64,000 bases of DNA from Streptomyces humidus (GCF_014649655.1 NZ_BMTL01000016.1:124001-188000); one strand, 5' to 3'. Shown: positions 38,616 through 47,230, numbered from the stretch's first letter. Numbers and translations: made by a program. The notes: generated by a model not told the origin, from the letters alone.

Positions 38616-39341
38616 TCAGACCGCGGCCGGGTCCTCCTCGACGAGGAGGTTGCGGGTGCGGTTCGGGTCGACCTGGATGCCGGGGCCGATCGTGGTGCTG
38701 ATCGCGGCCTTCTTGATGTAACGACCCTTGGCGGCGGACGGCTTCAGACGGAGGATCTCCTCCAGCGCCGCGCCGTAGTTCTCCACCAGCTTCTCGTCGT
38801 CGAAGGACGACTTGCCGATGATGAAGTGCAGGTTCGAGTGCTTGTCGACGCGGAACTCGATCTTGCCGCCCTTGATCTCGGTGACGGCCTTGGCCACGTC
38901 GGGGGTGACGGTGCCGGTCTTCGGGTTCGGCATCAGACCACGCGGACCGAGCACGCGGCCGAGGCGGCCGACCTTGCCCATGAGGTCCGGGGTGGCGACG
39001 ACGGCGTCGAAGTCCAGACGGCCCTTCGCGACCTCGTCGATCAGTTCGTCGGAGCCGACGATGTCGGCGCCCGCGGCCTCTGCGGCCGCAGCACGGTCAC
39101 CGGTCGCGAAGACCAGGACCCGGGCGGTCTTGCCGGTGCCGTGCGGCAGGTTCACGGTGCCACGGACCATCTGGTCGGCCTTGCGCGGGTCGACGCCCAG
39201 GCGGAAGGCGACCTCGACGGTGCCGTCGAACTTGCTCGTGGAGGTCTCCTTGGCGAGACGGACGGCCTCGAGCGGGGCGTAGAGCTTCTCCCGGTCGATC
39301 TTGGCGTCCGCAGCGCGGAGAGACTTGCTGCGCTTGCTCAC
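38616..39341 (-). CDS. rplA: 50S ribosomal protein L1 (uL1)
   Basis: This 241-residue L1-stalk protein binds deacylated tRNA at the E site. It starts at GTG 39341 (SKRSKSLRAADAKIDREK), with GGAG six bases upstream. The signature GPRGLMPNPKTGTVT is intact. In E. coli L1 represses the L11 operon by binding its leader. Confidence 0.98.
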   Translation of the reverse strand: MSKRSKSLRAADAKIDREKLYAPLEAVRLAKETSTSKFDGTVEVAFRLGVDPRKADQMVRGTVNLPHGTGKTARVLVFATGDRAAAAEAAGADIVGSDELIDEVAKGRLDFDAVVATPDLMGKVGRLGRVLGPRGLMPNPKTGTVTPDVAKAVTEIKGGKIEFRVDKHSNLHFIIGKSSFDDEKLVENYGAALEEILRLKPSAAKGRYIKKAAISTTIGPGIQVDPNRTRNLLVEEDPAAV

Positions 39342-39421
39342 TACTGCTCCTGGTGATTCTGAGGAGTCGTGGTCCGGGCCGAGCAGGCCCTTCCACACTT
39401 CTGCTGGTACGGGGGGTGAGG

Positions 39422-39856
39422 TCAGCCCTCGACGGTGATGCCCATGGAACGGGCGGTGCCGGCGATGATCTTCGACGCGGCGTCCAGGTCGTTGGCGTTC
39501 AGGTCGGGCAGCTTGGTCGTGGCGATCTCACGGACCTGCGCCTCGGTGATCTTGGCGACCTTGGTCTTGTGCGGCTCGCCCGAGCCCTTCTCGACACCCG
39601 CGGCCTTGAGGATCATCTTCGCGGCCGGCGGCGTCTTGGTGACGAAGGTGAAGGAGCGGTCCTCGTAGACCGTGATCTCCACCGGGATCACCCAGCCACG
39701 CTGCGACTCGGTCGCGGCGTTGTAGGCCTTGCAGAACTCCATGATGTTGACGCCGTGCTGGCCGAGCGCGGGGCCGACCGGCGGGGCCGGGTTCGCCGCA
39801 CCGGCGTTGATCTGGAGCTTGATGAGCCCCGTGACCTTCTTCTTCTTGGGAGGCAT
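39422..39856 (-). CDS. rplK: 50S ribosomal protein L11 (uL11)
   Basis: This 144-residue protein of the GTPase-associated centre binds thiostrepton and mediates RelA activation. The proline-rich N-terminal segment ([20 protein letters not shown]) is intact. In streptomycetes relC mutations map to this gene; no truncation is seen. It precedes rplA after 80 bases. Confidence 0.98.
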
Positions 39857-39966
39857 TGCTCTCTCCGGGTCCTAGTGAGAGTTTTTTCAGCCGTCCGGTC
39901 CGGATGATCCGGATGGAGGCATACCGCACAACGATAACGGGTATCCATGCGCGGCCAAAAACCGAG

Positions 39967-40001
39967 CAGGTCAGGCGAGCTGTGACAGCCCGCCTGACCT
40001 G
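39967..40001 (-). terminator. Terminator of secE-nusG
   Basis: An 11-bp stem (CAGGTCAGGCG / CGCCTGACCTG) encloses an inner stem GCTG/CAGC. It lies 27 bases past the nusG stop and separates nusG from rplK-rplA. Confidence 0.82.
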
Positions 40002-40027
40002 TTCGGAGGCGTGGGTTCCAGAAGGAG

Positions 40028-40882
40028 CTAGTTCTTCTGGATCTGGTCGAAGCTCAGCTCGACCGGGGTCTCGCGGCCGAAGATCTCGACGAGACCCTTG
40101 ACCTTCTTCGAGTCCGCGTTGATCTCGTTGATCGTGGCCTGCAGCGTCGCGAACGGGCCGTCGGTGACGGTGACCGAGTCGCCCACCTCGAAGTCCAGCA
40201 CCTGGACCTCGACCTTGCGGGCCGGAGCCGGCTTGCCCTCGGCCTCGGCGGCCTCACGGGCGGCCTTCTCCTCGGCCTCCGGCGCGAGCATCTTGACGAT
40301 CTCGTCCAGGGTCAGCGGGTACGGGTCGTAGGCGTTGCCCACGAAGCCGGTCACACCAGGGGTGTTGCGGACGACGCCCCAGGACTCGTTCGTCAGGTCC
40401 ATGCGCACCAGGACGTAGCCCGGGAGCTTGTTCTGACGGATGGTCTTGCGCTCGCCGTTCTTGATCTGCGCGACCTCTTCCTGCGGCACCTCGGCCTGGA
40501 AGATGAAGTCCTCGACGTTCAGCGAGACGGCGCGCTGCTCCAGGTTGGTCTTCACGCGGTTCTCGTAACCGGCGTACGTGTGGATGACGTACCACTCGCC
40601 GGGGAGGGTGCGCAGCTCCTCGCGCAGGGCGGCGACGGGGTCGACAGGCTCGGCCGGCTCTTCTTCCTCGGCCTCGGCCACGTCGAGGGGAGCCTCGTCG
40701 GCTTCCTCGTCGTCGGCGTTCTCGGCGTCCTCGTCCTCGACGTGGAGCGCGGCTTCCTCGGCGGGCTCGCCCGCTTCGGCCTCGGCAGCCTCGAACTCGT
40801 CCAGGCCCTCGTCCGCGCCCTCGACGATGTCGAGCTCGTCGTCCACGGACTCGACGTCCTCGTTCAGGTTCTGGTCAGACAC
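40028..40882 (-). CDS. nusG: Transcription elongation factor NusG
   Basis: This 284-residue factor has an N-terminal NGN domain (about 100-215, with WYVIHTYAGYENRVKTNLEQ) and a C-terminal KOW domain (about 232-284, with GDSVTVTDGPFATLQATI). The first 100 residues are a highly acidic Glu/Asp/Ala extension, a feature of streptomycete NusG. Start GTG at 40882. It links RNA polymerase to the lead ribosome and to Rho. Confidence 0.98.
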   Translation of the reverse strand: MSDQNLNEDVESVDDELDIVEGADEGLDEFEAAEAEAGEPAEEAALHVEDEDAENADDEEADEAPLDVAEAEEEEPAEPVDPVAALREELRTLPGEWYVIHTYAGYENRVKTNLEQRAVSLNVEDFIFQAEVPQEEVAQIKNGERKTIRQNKLPGYVLVRMDLTNESWGVVRNTPGVTGFVGNAYDPYPLTLDEIVKMLAPEAEEKAAREAAEAEGKPAPARKVEVQVLDFEVGDSVTVTDGPFATLQATINEINADSKKVKGLVEIFGRETPVELSFDQIQKN

Positions 40883-40920
40883 GGTGGCTGCTTCTTCCTG
40901 GATACATAGGGGTGGAACAT

Positions 40921-40955
40921 GCGAAAGGGGCGCCGGATACCTCGGCGCCCTTCGC
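40921..40955 (-). other. Hairpin in the secE-nusG spacer
   Basis: GGGCGCC / GGCGCCC, extendable by GCGAA / TTCGC, forms a strong stem between secE and nusG, right after the secE stop. May act as a processing or pause site. Confidence 0.5.
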
Positions 40956-40962
40956 TCTTGGA

Positions 40963-41250
40963 TCAGCCGAAGACGTACTTGGCGGCGTGGCTGAGTCCAT
41001 AGTCAATCACGGTCACCAGGCCGATCATGACGACGACGAAGACGATCACCACGGTCGTGTACGTCGTCAGTTGGTTGCGCGTCGGCCATACGACCTTGCG
41101 GAGTTCCGCGATGATCTGGCGGTAGAAGATCGCGAGGCGCTTCAGCGGGCCCTTCTTGGCCCGCTTACCGCCCTTGCGGGCCTTCTTCTTCGCCTCAGGC
41201 GCCTCGTCCTGGGCATCAGGCGTGTCGATGGAGCCCACGGCGTCTGCCAT
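40963..41250 (-). CDS. secE: Protein translocase subunit SecE
   Basis: This 95-residue membrane protein clamps SecY. The lysine-rich N-terminal half ends in the conserved amphipathic segment IIAELRKVVWPTRNQL, followed by one transmembrane helix (TTVVIVFVVVMIGLVTV region) and a short tail. It lies between tRNA-Trp and nusG, the usual order. Confidence 0.97.
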   Translation of the reverse strand: MADAVGSIDTPDAQDEAPEAKKKARKGGKRAKKGPLKRLAIFYRQIIAELRKVVWPTRNQLTTYTTVVIVFVVVMIGLVTVIDYGLSHAAKYVFG

Positions 41251-41364
41251 TCGTCCTCACCTGTTCCCGGGTCGTGGCCGTGCCGCGCCCGGTGTGAGCC
41301 GCACGGCGAGTGCATTGCTGTACGTACATGCGCTGCGCACACATCCTGGTGACGGAGTGTGTAG

Positions 41365-41437
41365 CAGGGCCGGAGGGACTTGAACCCCCAACCGCTGGTT
41401 TTGGAGACCAGTGCTCTACCAATTGAGCTACGACCCT
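41365..41437 (-). tRNA. tRNA-Trp (anticodon CCA)
   Basis: This 73-base tRNA has acceptor AGGGTCG/CGGCCCT with discriminator G, D-arm GCTC, anticodon stem CTGGT/ACCAG with loop CTCCAAA, and T-loop TTCAAGT. CCA is not encoded. It lies upstream of secE, as in most actinobacteria. Confidence 0.97.
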
Positions 41438-41671
41438 TTGTGTGTCCCCCAACGTACCGCATCCGACCGGGTGCTCGGTGTGCACCTGGGGGGCGCGGCT
41501 GTCGAAGGCCAACGACGTGTGAGTGTACGTGGTCTTGAGCGCCTCGTCGAACGTAATGGGCCTGCGGATACCTCTTCGGCGGAAGATCGCCCAGGAGGAG
41601 AAGCGAATCCGGACGGATGTTCAGGCCTTTGCCCGTACATGTTCAGTAGGTGAAACCCGTGTGCCGGGGTG

Positions 41672-41689
41672 GTTTCCGGTCTGAAACCA
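41672..41689 (+). other. Hairpin upstream of the aspartate aminotransferase start
   Basis: GGTTTC / GAAACC with loop CGGTCT ends ten bases before the ATG at 41698, and an overlapping GAAACCC/GGGGTGGTTTC pairing lies just upstream. It covers the ribosome-binding region, so it might control translation. No SD-like sequence of normal strength is seen. Confidence 0.35.
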
Positions 41690-41697
41690 TGGGACGC

Positions 41698-42924
41698 ATG
41701 AGCGCTGCAACCCCTCCCACCGAGCGCCGGGTCTCCGCCCGCGTCGGCGCGATCTCCGAGTCCGCCACCCTCGCCGTGGACGCCAAGGCCAAGGCCCTGA
41801 AGGCCGCCGGGCGGCCGGTGATCGGCTTCGGCGCCGGCGAGCCCGACTTCCCGACCCCGGACTACATCGTCGAGGCGGCCGTCGAGGCCTGCAAGAACCC
41901 GAAGTACCACCGGTACACGCCGGCCGGCGGTCTGCCCGAACTGAAGGCCGCCATCGCCGCCAAGACGCTGCGCGACTCCGGCTACGAGGTCGACGCCTCG
42001 CAGATCCTCGTCACCAACGGCGGCAAGCAGGCCATCTACGAGGCCTTCGCGGCGATCCTCGACCCGGGCGACGAGGTCATCGTCCCGGCGCCGTACTGGA
42101 CGACGTACCCGGAGTCGATCCGGCTGGCCGGCGGCGTCCCCGTGGACGTCGTGGCCGACGAGACCACCGGCTACCGGGTCTCCGTCGAGCAGCTGGAGGC
42201 GGCGCGCACCGAGAAGACGAAGGTCGTGCTCTTCGTCTCCCCGTCGAACCCGACCGGCGCGGTCTACAGCGCCGAGGACGCCGAGGCGATCGGCCGCTGG
42301 GCCGTCGAGCACGGCCTGTGGGTGATGACGGACGAGATCTACGAGCACCTCGTCTACGGCGACGCGACGTTCACCTCGCTGCCGGCGGTCGTCCCCGAGC
42401 TGCGCGACAAGTGCGTCGTCGTCAACGGCGTCGCCAAGACGTATGCGATGACCGGCTGGCGGGTGGGCTGGATCATCGGCCCCAAGGACGTCGTCAAGGC
42501 CGCGACGAACCTGCAGTCGCACGCCACCTCCAACGTCTCCAACGTGGCGCAGGTCGCCGCGCTGGCCGCCGTCTCCGGGGACCTGTCGGCCGTGGAGAAG
42601 ATGCGCGAGGCGTTCGACCGGCGCCGCAAGACGATCGTGCGCATGCTCAACGAGATCGACGGCGTGCTCTGCCCGGAGCCCGAGGGCGCGTTCTACGCGT
42701 ACCCGTCCGTGAAGGCGCTGCTCGGCAAGGAGATCCGCGGGAAGCGTCCACAGGACACGGTCGAGCTGGCCGCGCTCATCCTGGAGGAGGCCGAGGTCGC
42801 GGTGGTGCCGGGCGAGGCTTTCGGCACCCCGGGGTACCTGCGCCTGTCGTACGCGCTGGGCGACGAGGACCTCGTCGAGGGCGTGAGCCGCATCCAGAAG
42901 CTGCTGGCGGAGGCCAGGGACTGA
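41698..42924 (+). CDS. aspC: Aspartate aminotransferase, class I
   Basis: This 408-residue PLP enzyme transfers the amino group between aspartate and 2-oxoglutarate. The fold-type I motifs are present: GAGEPDFPTPDYI, SPSNPTGAVY, DEIYEHLVY, and the PLP lysine in NGVAKTYAMTGWR. The start at ATG 41698 fits the family. It is transcribed away from tRNA-Trp and followed by an adenosine deaminase-like gene, the same pair as I recall in S. coelicolor. Confidence 0.92.
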   Translation: MSAATPPTERRVSARVGAISESATLAVDAKAKALKAAGRPVIGFGAGEPDFPTPDYIVEAAVEACKNPKYHRYTPAGGLPELKAAIAAKTLRDSGYEVDASQILVTNGGKQAIYEAFAAILDPGDEVIVPAPYWTTYPESIRLAGGVPVDVVADETTGYRVSVEQLEAARTEKTKVVLFVSPSNPTGAVYSAEDAEAIGRWAVEHGLWVMTDEIYEHLVYGDATFTSLPAVVPELRDKCVVVNGVAKTYAMTGWRVGWIIGPKDVVKAATNLQSHATSNVSNVAQVAALAAVSGDLSAVEKMREAFDRRRKTIVRMLNEIDGVLCPEPEGAFYAYPSVKALLGKEIRGKRPQDTVELAALILEEAEVAVVPGEAFGTPGYLRLSYALGDEDLVEGVSRIQKLLAEARD

Positions 42925-42960
42925 ACAGCCGCGCAGCCTGCTCACGCGAGCGGCGCGAAC

Positions 42961-42986
42961 GGGCCGTCTCCTTCGGGAGGCGGCCC
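42961..42986 (+). terminator. Terminator of aspC
   Basis: GGGCCG-CTCC / GGAG-CGGCCC with a TTCG tetraloop lies 36 bases past the aspC stop and before the next gene. It has one or two bulged bases. Confidence 0.7.
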
Positions 42987-43061
42987 GCTGCCGTGTGCGA
43001 GCAAGACCACGTTCGGGGAATCGGCTACCCGGACGACACCCGCGTACGGCAGGATTCCTGG

Positions 43062-44093
43062 ATGGAGCGCGTACGTGATGTCTCTGAACTGCCGAAAGCC
43101 CATCTGCACCTGCACTTCACCGGTTCGATGCGGCCCACCACCGTGCTGGAACTGGCCGACAAGCACGGCGTGCGCCTGCCCGAGGCGCTGACCGAGGCGC
43201 TGACGAGCGGGGAACCGCCGAAGCTGCGGGCGACCGACGAGCGGGGCTGGTTCCGCTTCCAGCGTCTGTACGACGCGGCGCGTTCCTGCCTGCGGGAGCC
43301 GGAGGACATACAGCGGCTGGTGCGGGAGGCGGCGGAGGAGGACCTGAAGGACGGCTCGGGCTGGCTGGAGATCCAGGTCGACCCGACGTCGTACGCCCCC
43401 CGCCTGGGCGGGCTGATCCCGGCGCTGGAGGTCATCCTCGACGCGGTGGAGACGACCTCGCGCGAGACCGGGCTCGGGATGCGGGTGCTGGTCGCGGCGA
43501 ACCGGATGAAGCACCCGCTGGACGCGCGGACCCTGGCCCGGCTGGCCGTGCGCTACGCCGACCGCGGGGTGATCGGCTTCGGGCTGTCGAACGACGAACG
43601 CCGGGGCATGGCGCGGGACTTCGACCGGGCGTTCGCGATCGCGCGGGACGCCGGGCTGCTGTCCGCCCCGCACGGCGGCGAGCTGACCGGTCCGTCGTCC
43701 GTCCGGGACTGCCTGGACGACCTGCACGCCGACCGCCTGGGGCACGGGGTGCGGGCGGCCGAGGACCCCCGGCTGCTGAGGAAGCTCGCCGAGCGGGGCG
43801 TGACCTGTGAGGTCTGCCCCGCGTCGAACGTGGCTCTCGGGGTGTACGAGAAGCCGGAGGACGTGCCGCTGCGGACCCTCTTCGACGCCGGGGTGCCGAT
43901 GGCCCTGGGCGCCGACGACCCGCTGCTGTTCGGTTCGCGCCTGGCGGCCCAGTACGACATCGCCCGCGACCACCACGCCTTCACGGACGAGGAGTTGGCC
44001 GAACTGGCCCGGCAGTCGGTACGGGGTTCGGCGGCGCCGGAGGACGTACGGCAGAAGCTGCTGGCAGGCGTGGACGACTGGCTGGCGTCCTGA
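43062..44093 (+). CDS. add: Adenosine deaminase-family protein
   Basis: This 343-residue amidohydrolase has the metal motif HLHLH near the N-terminus, then APHGGE, the GHG histidine, CEVCPASN and GADDP, the core zinc and catalytic residues of the adenosine/AMP deaminase family. The usual HxHLDG(S/A) block reads HLHFTGS here: the Asp that binds the ribose 5'-OH in adenosine deaminase is Thr. The substrate could therefore differ from adenosine. ATG 43062 has AGGA seven bases upstream. Confidence 0.8.
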   Translation: MERVRDVSELPKAHLHLHFTGSMRPTTVLELADKHGVRLPEALTEALTSGEPPKLRATDERGWFRFQRLYDAARSCLREPEDIQRLVREAAEEDLKDGSGWLEIQVDPTSYAPRLGGLIPALEVILDAVETTSRETGLGMRVLVAANRMKHPLDARTLARLAVRYADRGVIGFGLSNDERRGMARDFDRAFAIARDAGLLSAPHGGELTGPSSVRDCLDDLHADRLGHGVRAAEDPRLLRKLAERGVTCEVCPASNVALGVYEKPEDVPLRTLFDAGVPMALGADDPLLFGSRLAAQYDIARDHHAFTDEELAELARQSVRGSAAPEDVRQKLLAGVDDWLAS

Positions 44094-44133
44094 GAGCCGA
44101 CCCACCGACGCCTCGGGCCGGCTGGAGAGGTCC

Positions 44134-44158
44134 CGGGCCGGCCCCGGTGGCCGGCCCG
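44134..44158. terminator. Terminator between add and murB
   Basis: A perfect 10-bp stem (CGGGCCGGCC / GGCCGGCCCG) with loop CCGGT lies between two convergent genes and can serve both. Confidence 0.75.
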
Positions 44159-44233
44159 GCCCGGCCCGGGAAGGGGGAAGGCGGGGGTGAGGGTGGCTTG
44201 CCGGCGGAGGGCCGGACAGGGGGCGGACGGGCC

Positions 44234-45289
44234 CTACAGCTCGACGCCCACCATCACGGGCTCGTTGACCAGGGTGATGCCGAAGGCCTCACGCACCCCG
44301 GCGACCACCTCACGGGCCAGCGCCAGCAGATCGTCCGCGGTGGCCGCACCGCGGTTGGTGAGGGCGAGGGTGTGCTTCGTGGAGATGCGGGCGGGTCCGC
44401 TGCCGTATCCCTTGGTGAAGCCCGCCTTGTCGATCAGCCAGGCCGCGGAGGTCTTGGTGTGTCCCTGCCCCGCCGGGTAGGCAGGGGGCTCCACCGACTC
44501 GCCGAGCCGTTCCCGCACACGCGCGTGGAACACGGCGAAGTCGGCCTCGGTGAGGATCGGGTTGGTGAAGAACGAGCCGGCCGACCAGGTGTCGTGGTCC
44601 TCCGCGTCCAGGACCATGCCCTTCCCGGCACGCAGCTTCAGCACGGTCTCGCGGGCGTCGGCGAGTGGCACGCGGTCCCCGGGCTCGACCCCCAGCGCGC
44701 GTGCCGTCTCGGCGTACTTCAGCGGTGCCGACAGCCCGTCCGCGTCCTCCAGCTCGAAGCGGACGCGCAGCACGACGTACCGCTCGGGGTCGGCTTTGAA
44801 GCGGCTGTGACGGTAGGAGAAGGCGCACTCCGCTCCGGCGAGCACGACCGTCTCGCCCGCCCGGCGGTCGTAGGCGACGACCTCGGCGATCGTCGAGGAG
44901 ACCTCCTGGCCGTACGCCCCGACGTTCTGGATCGGGGTGGCGCCCGCCGAGCCGGGGATTCCGGCCAGGCACTCGACGCCGGCGAGCCCGGCCTCCACGG
45001 TGCGGGCGACGGCGTCGGTCCACACCTCTCCGGCGGCCAGTTCGAGCCGTGTCCCGACGAGTTCACAGCCGCGCGTGGCGATCCGCAGGGCGGTGCCCGG
45101 AAAACCCTTGTCGCCGATGACGAGGTTCGAGCCGCCGCCGACGATCAGCAGCGGCGTGCCGTCGGCGTCGGCCTCGCGCACGGCGGCGACCACCTCGGCG
45201 TCGGTCGTCGCGGTCACCAGCCTGGCGGCGGGACCGCCCAGCCGGAAGGTGGTCAGCGGGGCGAGCGGGGCGTCATGGAGTTCCTGCAC
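44234..45289 (-). CDS. murB: UDP-N-acetylenolpyruvoylglucosamine reductase
   Basis: This 351-residue flavoenzyme makes UDP-MurNAc for peptidoglycan. FAD-binding motifs GGGSNLVIGD and GIPGSAGATPIQNVGAYG are present. The catalytic serine lies in SAGSFFTNP and a conserved glutamate in NEPVMVG. It is of the type I form with a long substrate loop. Unlike many bacteria, the gene lies outside the dcw cluster, as is normal for streptomycetes. Confidence 0.96.
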   Translation of the reverse strand: MQELHDAPLAPLTTFRLGGPAARLVTATTDAEVVAAVREADADGTPLLIVGGGSNLVIGDKGFPGTALRIATRGCELVGTRLELAAGEVWTDAVARTVEAGLAGVECLAGIPGSAGATPIQNVGAYGQEVSSTIAEVVAYDRRAGETVVLAGAECAFSYRHSRFKADPERYVVLRVRFELEDADGLSAPLKYAETARALGVEPGDRVPLADARETVLKLRAGKGMVLDAEDHDTWSAGSFFTNPILTEADFAVFHARVRERLGESVEPPAYPAGQGHTKTSAAWLIDKAGFTKGYGSGPARISTKHTLALTNRGAATADDLLALAREVVAGVREAFGITLVNEPVMVGVEL

Positions 45290-45380
45290 GCGCCCAGCCT
45301 ACGAGACGGGACGGACGCGAGTCCGGCCAGGCGTCGGCCGCCGACCGCCCGCTGCCCACCGCCGGTGCCGAGGGCCTGCG

Positions 45381-45433
45381 GCCGGACCGGCGGCCTTCGG
45401 GAAGGGGCCGGACCGGCAGCCTTCGGGAAGGGG
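45381..45433. repeat. 26-bp tandem duplication upstream of murB
   Basis: Two copies of a unit containing CCGGACCGGCGGCCTTCGGG and AAGGGG lie head to tail, period 26, with one mismatch. Each holds the small palindrome CCTTCGGGAAGG. The region lies in the murB upstream spacer and before the terminator of the MaoC genes. Confidence 0.65.
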
Positions 45434-45462
45434 GCGACGCCGGGAGGACGCCGGGAACGCGT

Positions 45463-45508
45463 GAGGGGCGTCCCCGGAACCCAAGAACCGCCCGGGACGA
45501 CGCCCCTC
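45463..45508 (-). terminator. Terminator of the rpmG-MaoC operon
   Basis: A 10-bp stem (GAGGGGCGTC / GACGCCCCTC), extended by CCCGG/CCGGG, lies 27 bases past the last MaoC gene. The loop is 13 bases. Confidence 0.75.
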
Positions 45509-45534
45509 ACGGCAGCGCCCGCTGCCGGCCGTCC

Positions 45535-45963
45535 TCAGGCCAGTCGTACGACGGCCCGGGACATCCCGAGGACCTTCAGCCCTGCGCTGGTCACCGTCAG
45601 GTCGACCCGCACGGTGTTGTCGTCGAGCTTGGCGCCGACCTTGCCGGTCACCTCGATGACCGCGCCCCGGTCGTCGTTCGGGACCACGACGGGCTTGGTG
45701 AAGCGGACGCCGTAGTCCACGAGCGCGCCCGGGTCGCCGGTCCAGTCGGTGACGACGCGGATCGCCTCGGCCATGGTGAACATGCCGTGCGCGATGACGT
45801 CCGGCAGGCCCACCTCCTTGGCGAACTTCTCGTTCCAGTGGATGGGGTTGAAGTCCCCGGACGCCCCCGCGTACTGCACGAGCGTGGCGCGGTTCACGGG
45901 GAAGGACTGGGCCGGCAGTTCGGTGCCGACCTCGACGTCGTCGTAAGCGATCTTCGCCGTCAT
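45535..45963 (-). CDS. MaoC-like dehydratase, HadB type
   Basis: This 142-residue hot-dog fold protein starts at ATG 45963 (MTAKIAYDDVEVGTEL), with GAGGA upstream. The hydratase motif SGDFNPIHWNEKFAKEVGLP carries the catalytic Asp and His (D-x-N-x-x-H). It resembles HadB of mycobacteria, which dehydrates (3R)-hydroxyacyl-ACP in a type II fatty acid elongation. It lies eight bases after the partner gene. In Streptomyces, which lacks mycolates, the natural substrate is unknown. Confidence 0.85.
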   Translation of the reverse strand: MTAKIAYDDVEVGTELPAQSFPVNRATLVQYAGASGDFNPIHWNEKFAKEVGLPDVIAHGMFTMAEAIRVVTDWTGDPGALVDYGVRFTKPVVVPNDDRGAVIEVTGKVGAKLDDNTVRVDLTVTSAGLKVLGMSRAVVRLA

Positions 45964-45971
45964 CGGATTCC

Positions 45972-46454
45972 TCACGCCTTTCCGTCGGCCTGCGCCACGG
46001 CTTCCGCCGGCTCCGCCGCGCGGGCGACGAGCTTGGTCCAGGCGGTCACCACGTGCTCACCGGCCTCGTCGTGCACCTCGCCGCGAATGTCCAGGATGTC
46101 GTTGCCCGCCATGGACTTCACGGCCTCGATGGTCGAGGTGACCGTGAGCCGGTCACCGGCGCGCACCGGGCGCCGGTAGGCGAACTTCTGGTCTCCGTGC
46201 ACCACACGGCTGTAGTCCAGGCCCAGCTGAGGGTCCTGGACGACCTGTCCGGCCGCCTTGAAGGTGATCGAGAACACGAAGGTCGGCGGCGCGATGACAT
46301 CCGGATGGCCGAGAGCCTTGGCGGCGTCCGGGTCGGTGTACGCCGGATGGGCGTCCCCGACGGCTTCGGCGAACTCGCGGATCTTCTCCCGGCCGACCTC
46401 ATAGGGGTCGGTGGGCGGGTAGGTCCGCCCGACGAAGGACTGGTCGAGCGCCAT
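45972..46454 (-). CDS. MaoC-like dehydratase partner, HadA type
   Basis: This 160-residue hot-dog fold protein lacks the catalytic Asp-His pair of its neighbour and resembles HadA/HadC, the substrate-binding partner (DQSFVGRTYPP, FAEAVGDAHPAY, IAPPTFVFSITF). I start it at ATG 46454; AGGAGG lies 11 bases upstream. A heterodimer with the downstream HadB-like protein is likely. The order rpmG-hadA-hadB matches mycobacteria, supporting homology. Confidence 0.82.
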   Translation of the reverse strand: MALDQSFVGRTYPPTDPYEVGREKIREFAEAVGDAHPAYTDPDAAKALGHPDVIAPPTFVFSITFKAAGQVVQDPQLGLDYSRVVHGDQKFAYRRPVRAGDRLTVTSTIEAVKSMAGNDILDIRGEVHDEAGEHVVTAWTKLVARAAEPAEAVAQADGKA

Positions 46455-46537
46455 GGGCGTCGGCACCTCCTGATTCGCTCTGCGCCGCTGCTCTGGAACC
46501 GCGTCGCTCTACTGACTGGTACTGGTCGCTCAACGAC

Positions 46538-46571
46538 GCGAGGCCGCCCCCGATCACTCGGGGACGGCCTC
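46538..46571 (-). terminator. Terminator or attenuator after rpmG
   Basis: CGAGGCCG-CCCCGA / TCGGGG-CGGCCTCG with loop TCAC and one mismatch lies 18 bases past rpmG. It separates rpmG and the MaoC genes, though some read-through is likely. Confidence 0.75.
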
Positions 46572-46588
46572 GCATACGAGCCTGATTT

Positions 46589-46753
46589 CTATCGCGTTTC
46601 GCGGTGCGCGGTGTGCGCGTTGCAACGCGGGCAGTGCTTCTTCATCTCCAGTCGGTCCGGGTTGTTACGCCGGTTCTTCTTGGTGATGTAGTTCCGCTCC
46701 TTGCACTCCACGCAGGCCAGCGTGATCTTCGGGCGGACGTCGGTGGCAGCCAC
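46589..46753 (-). CDS. rpmG: 50S ribosomal protein L33, zinc form (bL33)
   Basis: This 54-residue protein has the zinc ribbon CVEC and CPRC and starts at GTG 46753 (AATDVRPKITLACVECKER), with AAGGAG seven bases upstream. The family begins here; the open frame extends further without similarity. Streptomycetes carry a zinc-free L33 elsewhere for zinc starvation. Confidence 0.96.
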   Translation of the reverse strand: MAATDVRPKITLACVECKERNYITKKNRRNNPDRLEMKKHCPRCNAHTAHRETR

Positions 46754-46841
46754 AGGAGTGCTCCTTGACGAACGGATGGGACGATTAACGCATAGAAGAG
46801 TAGCCGATCGAAGGACCGACCCCACAATCGGCTACTGTCAG

Positions 46842-46914
46842 TAGCGGTGACCGGACTTGAACCGGTGACACAGCGATTATGAGCCGCTTGCTCTACCGAC
46901 TGAGCTACACCGCT
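46842..46914 (-). tRNA. tRNA-Met (anticodon CAT, elongator type)
   Basis: This 73-base tRNA has acceptor AGCGGTG/CACCGCT with discriminator A, D-arm GCTC, anticodon stem AGCGG/TCGCT with loop CTCATAA, and T-loop TTCAAGT. Lacks the initiator tRNA features (three GC pairs in the anticodon stem, unpaired first base), so it is elongator-type. No encoded CCA. Confidence 0.93.
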
Positions 46915-46960
46915 TTGATGGGATCGGGCCCCGCCTCGCGACGGGAACCTCACCCACCAG

Positions 46961-47033
46961 AGCCCCAATACGGAATCGAACCGTAGACCTTCTCCTTACC
47001 ATGGAGACGCTCTACCGACTGAGCTATTGGGGC
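46961..47033 (-). tRNA. tRNA-Thr (anticodon GGT)
   Basis: This 73-base tRNA has acceptor GCCCCAA/TTGGGGC with discriminator T, D-arm GCTC, anticodon stem TCTCC/GGAGA with loop ATGGTAA, and T-loop TTCGATT. It lies 46 bases upstream of tRNA-Met and is probably cotranscribed with rpmG. No encoded CCA. Confidence 0.96.
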
Positions 47034-47230
47034 GAGCGATGAAGACATTACACGGTCCGCAGCCGTTCACCCAAATCCGTTTCGCGGGGCCGTCCGGGAC
47101 CGCCCGGGGGACCGTCTCCCGAGGTCCCAGCAGCCTCCCCGACCTCTCCCGCAACGGTGGGCCACACCGGTACGACTATTGCGCTCCTCCCCGCCCGCAC
47201 CGGATCACCGTCCTAGGCTCGACTCACTCT

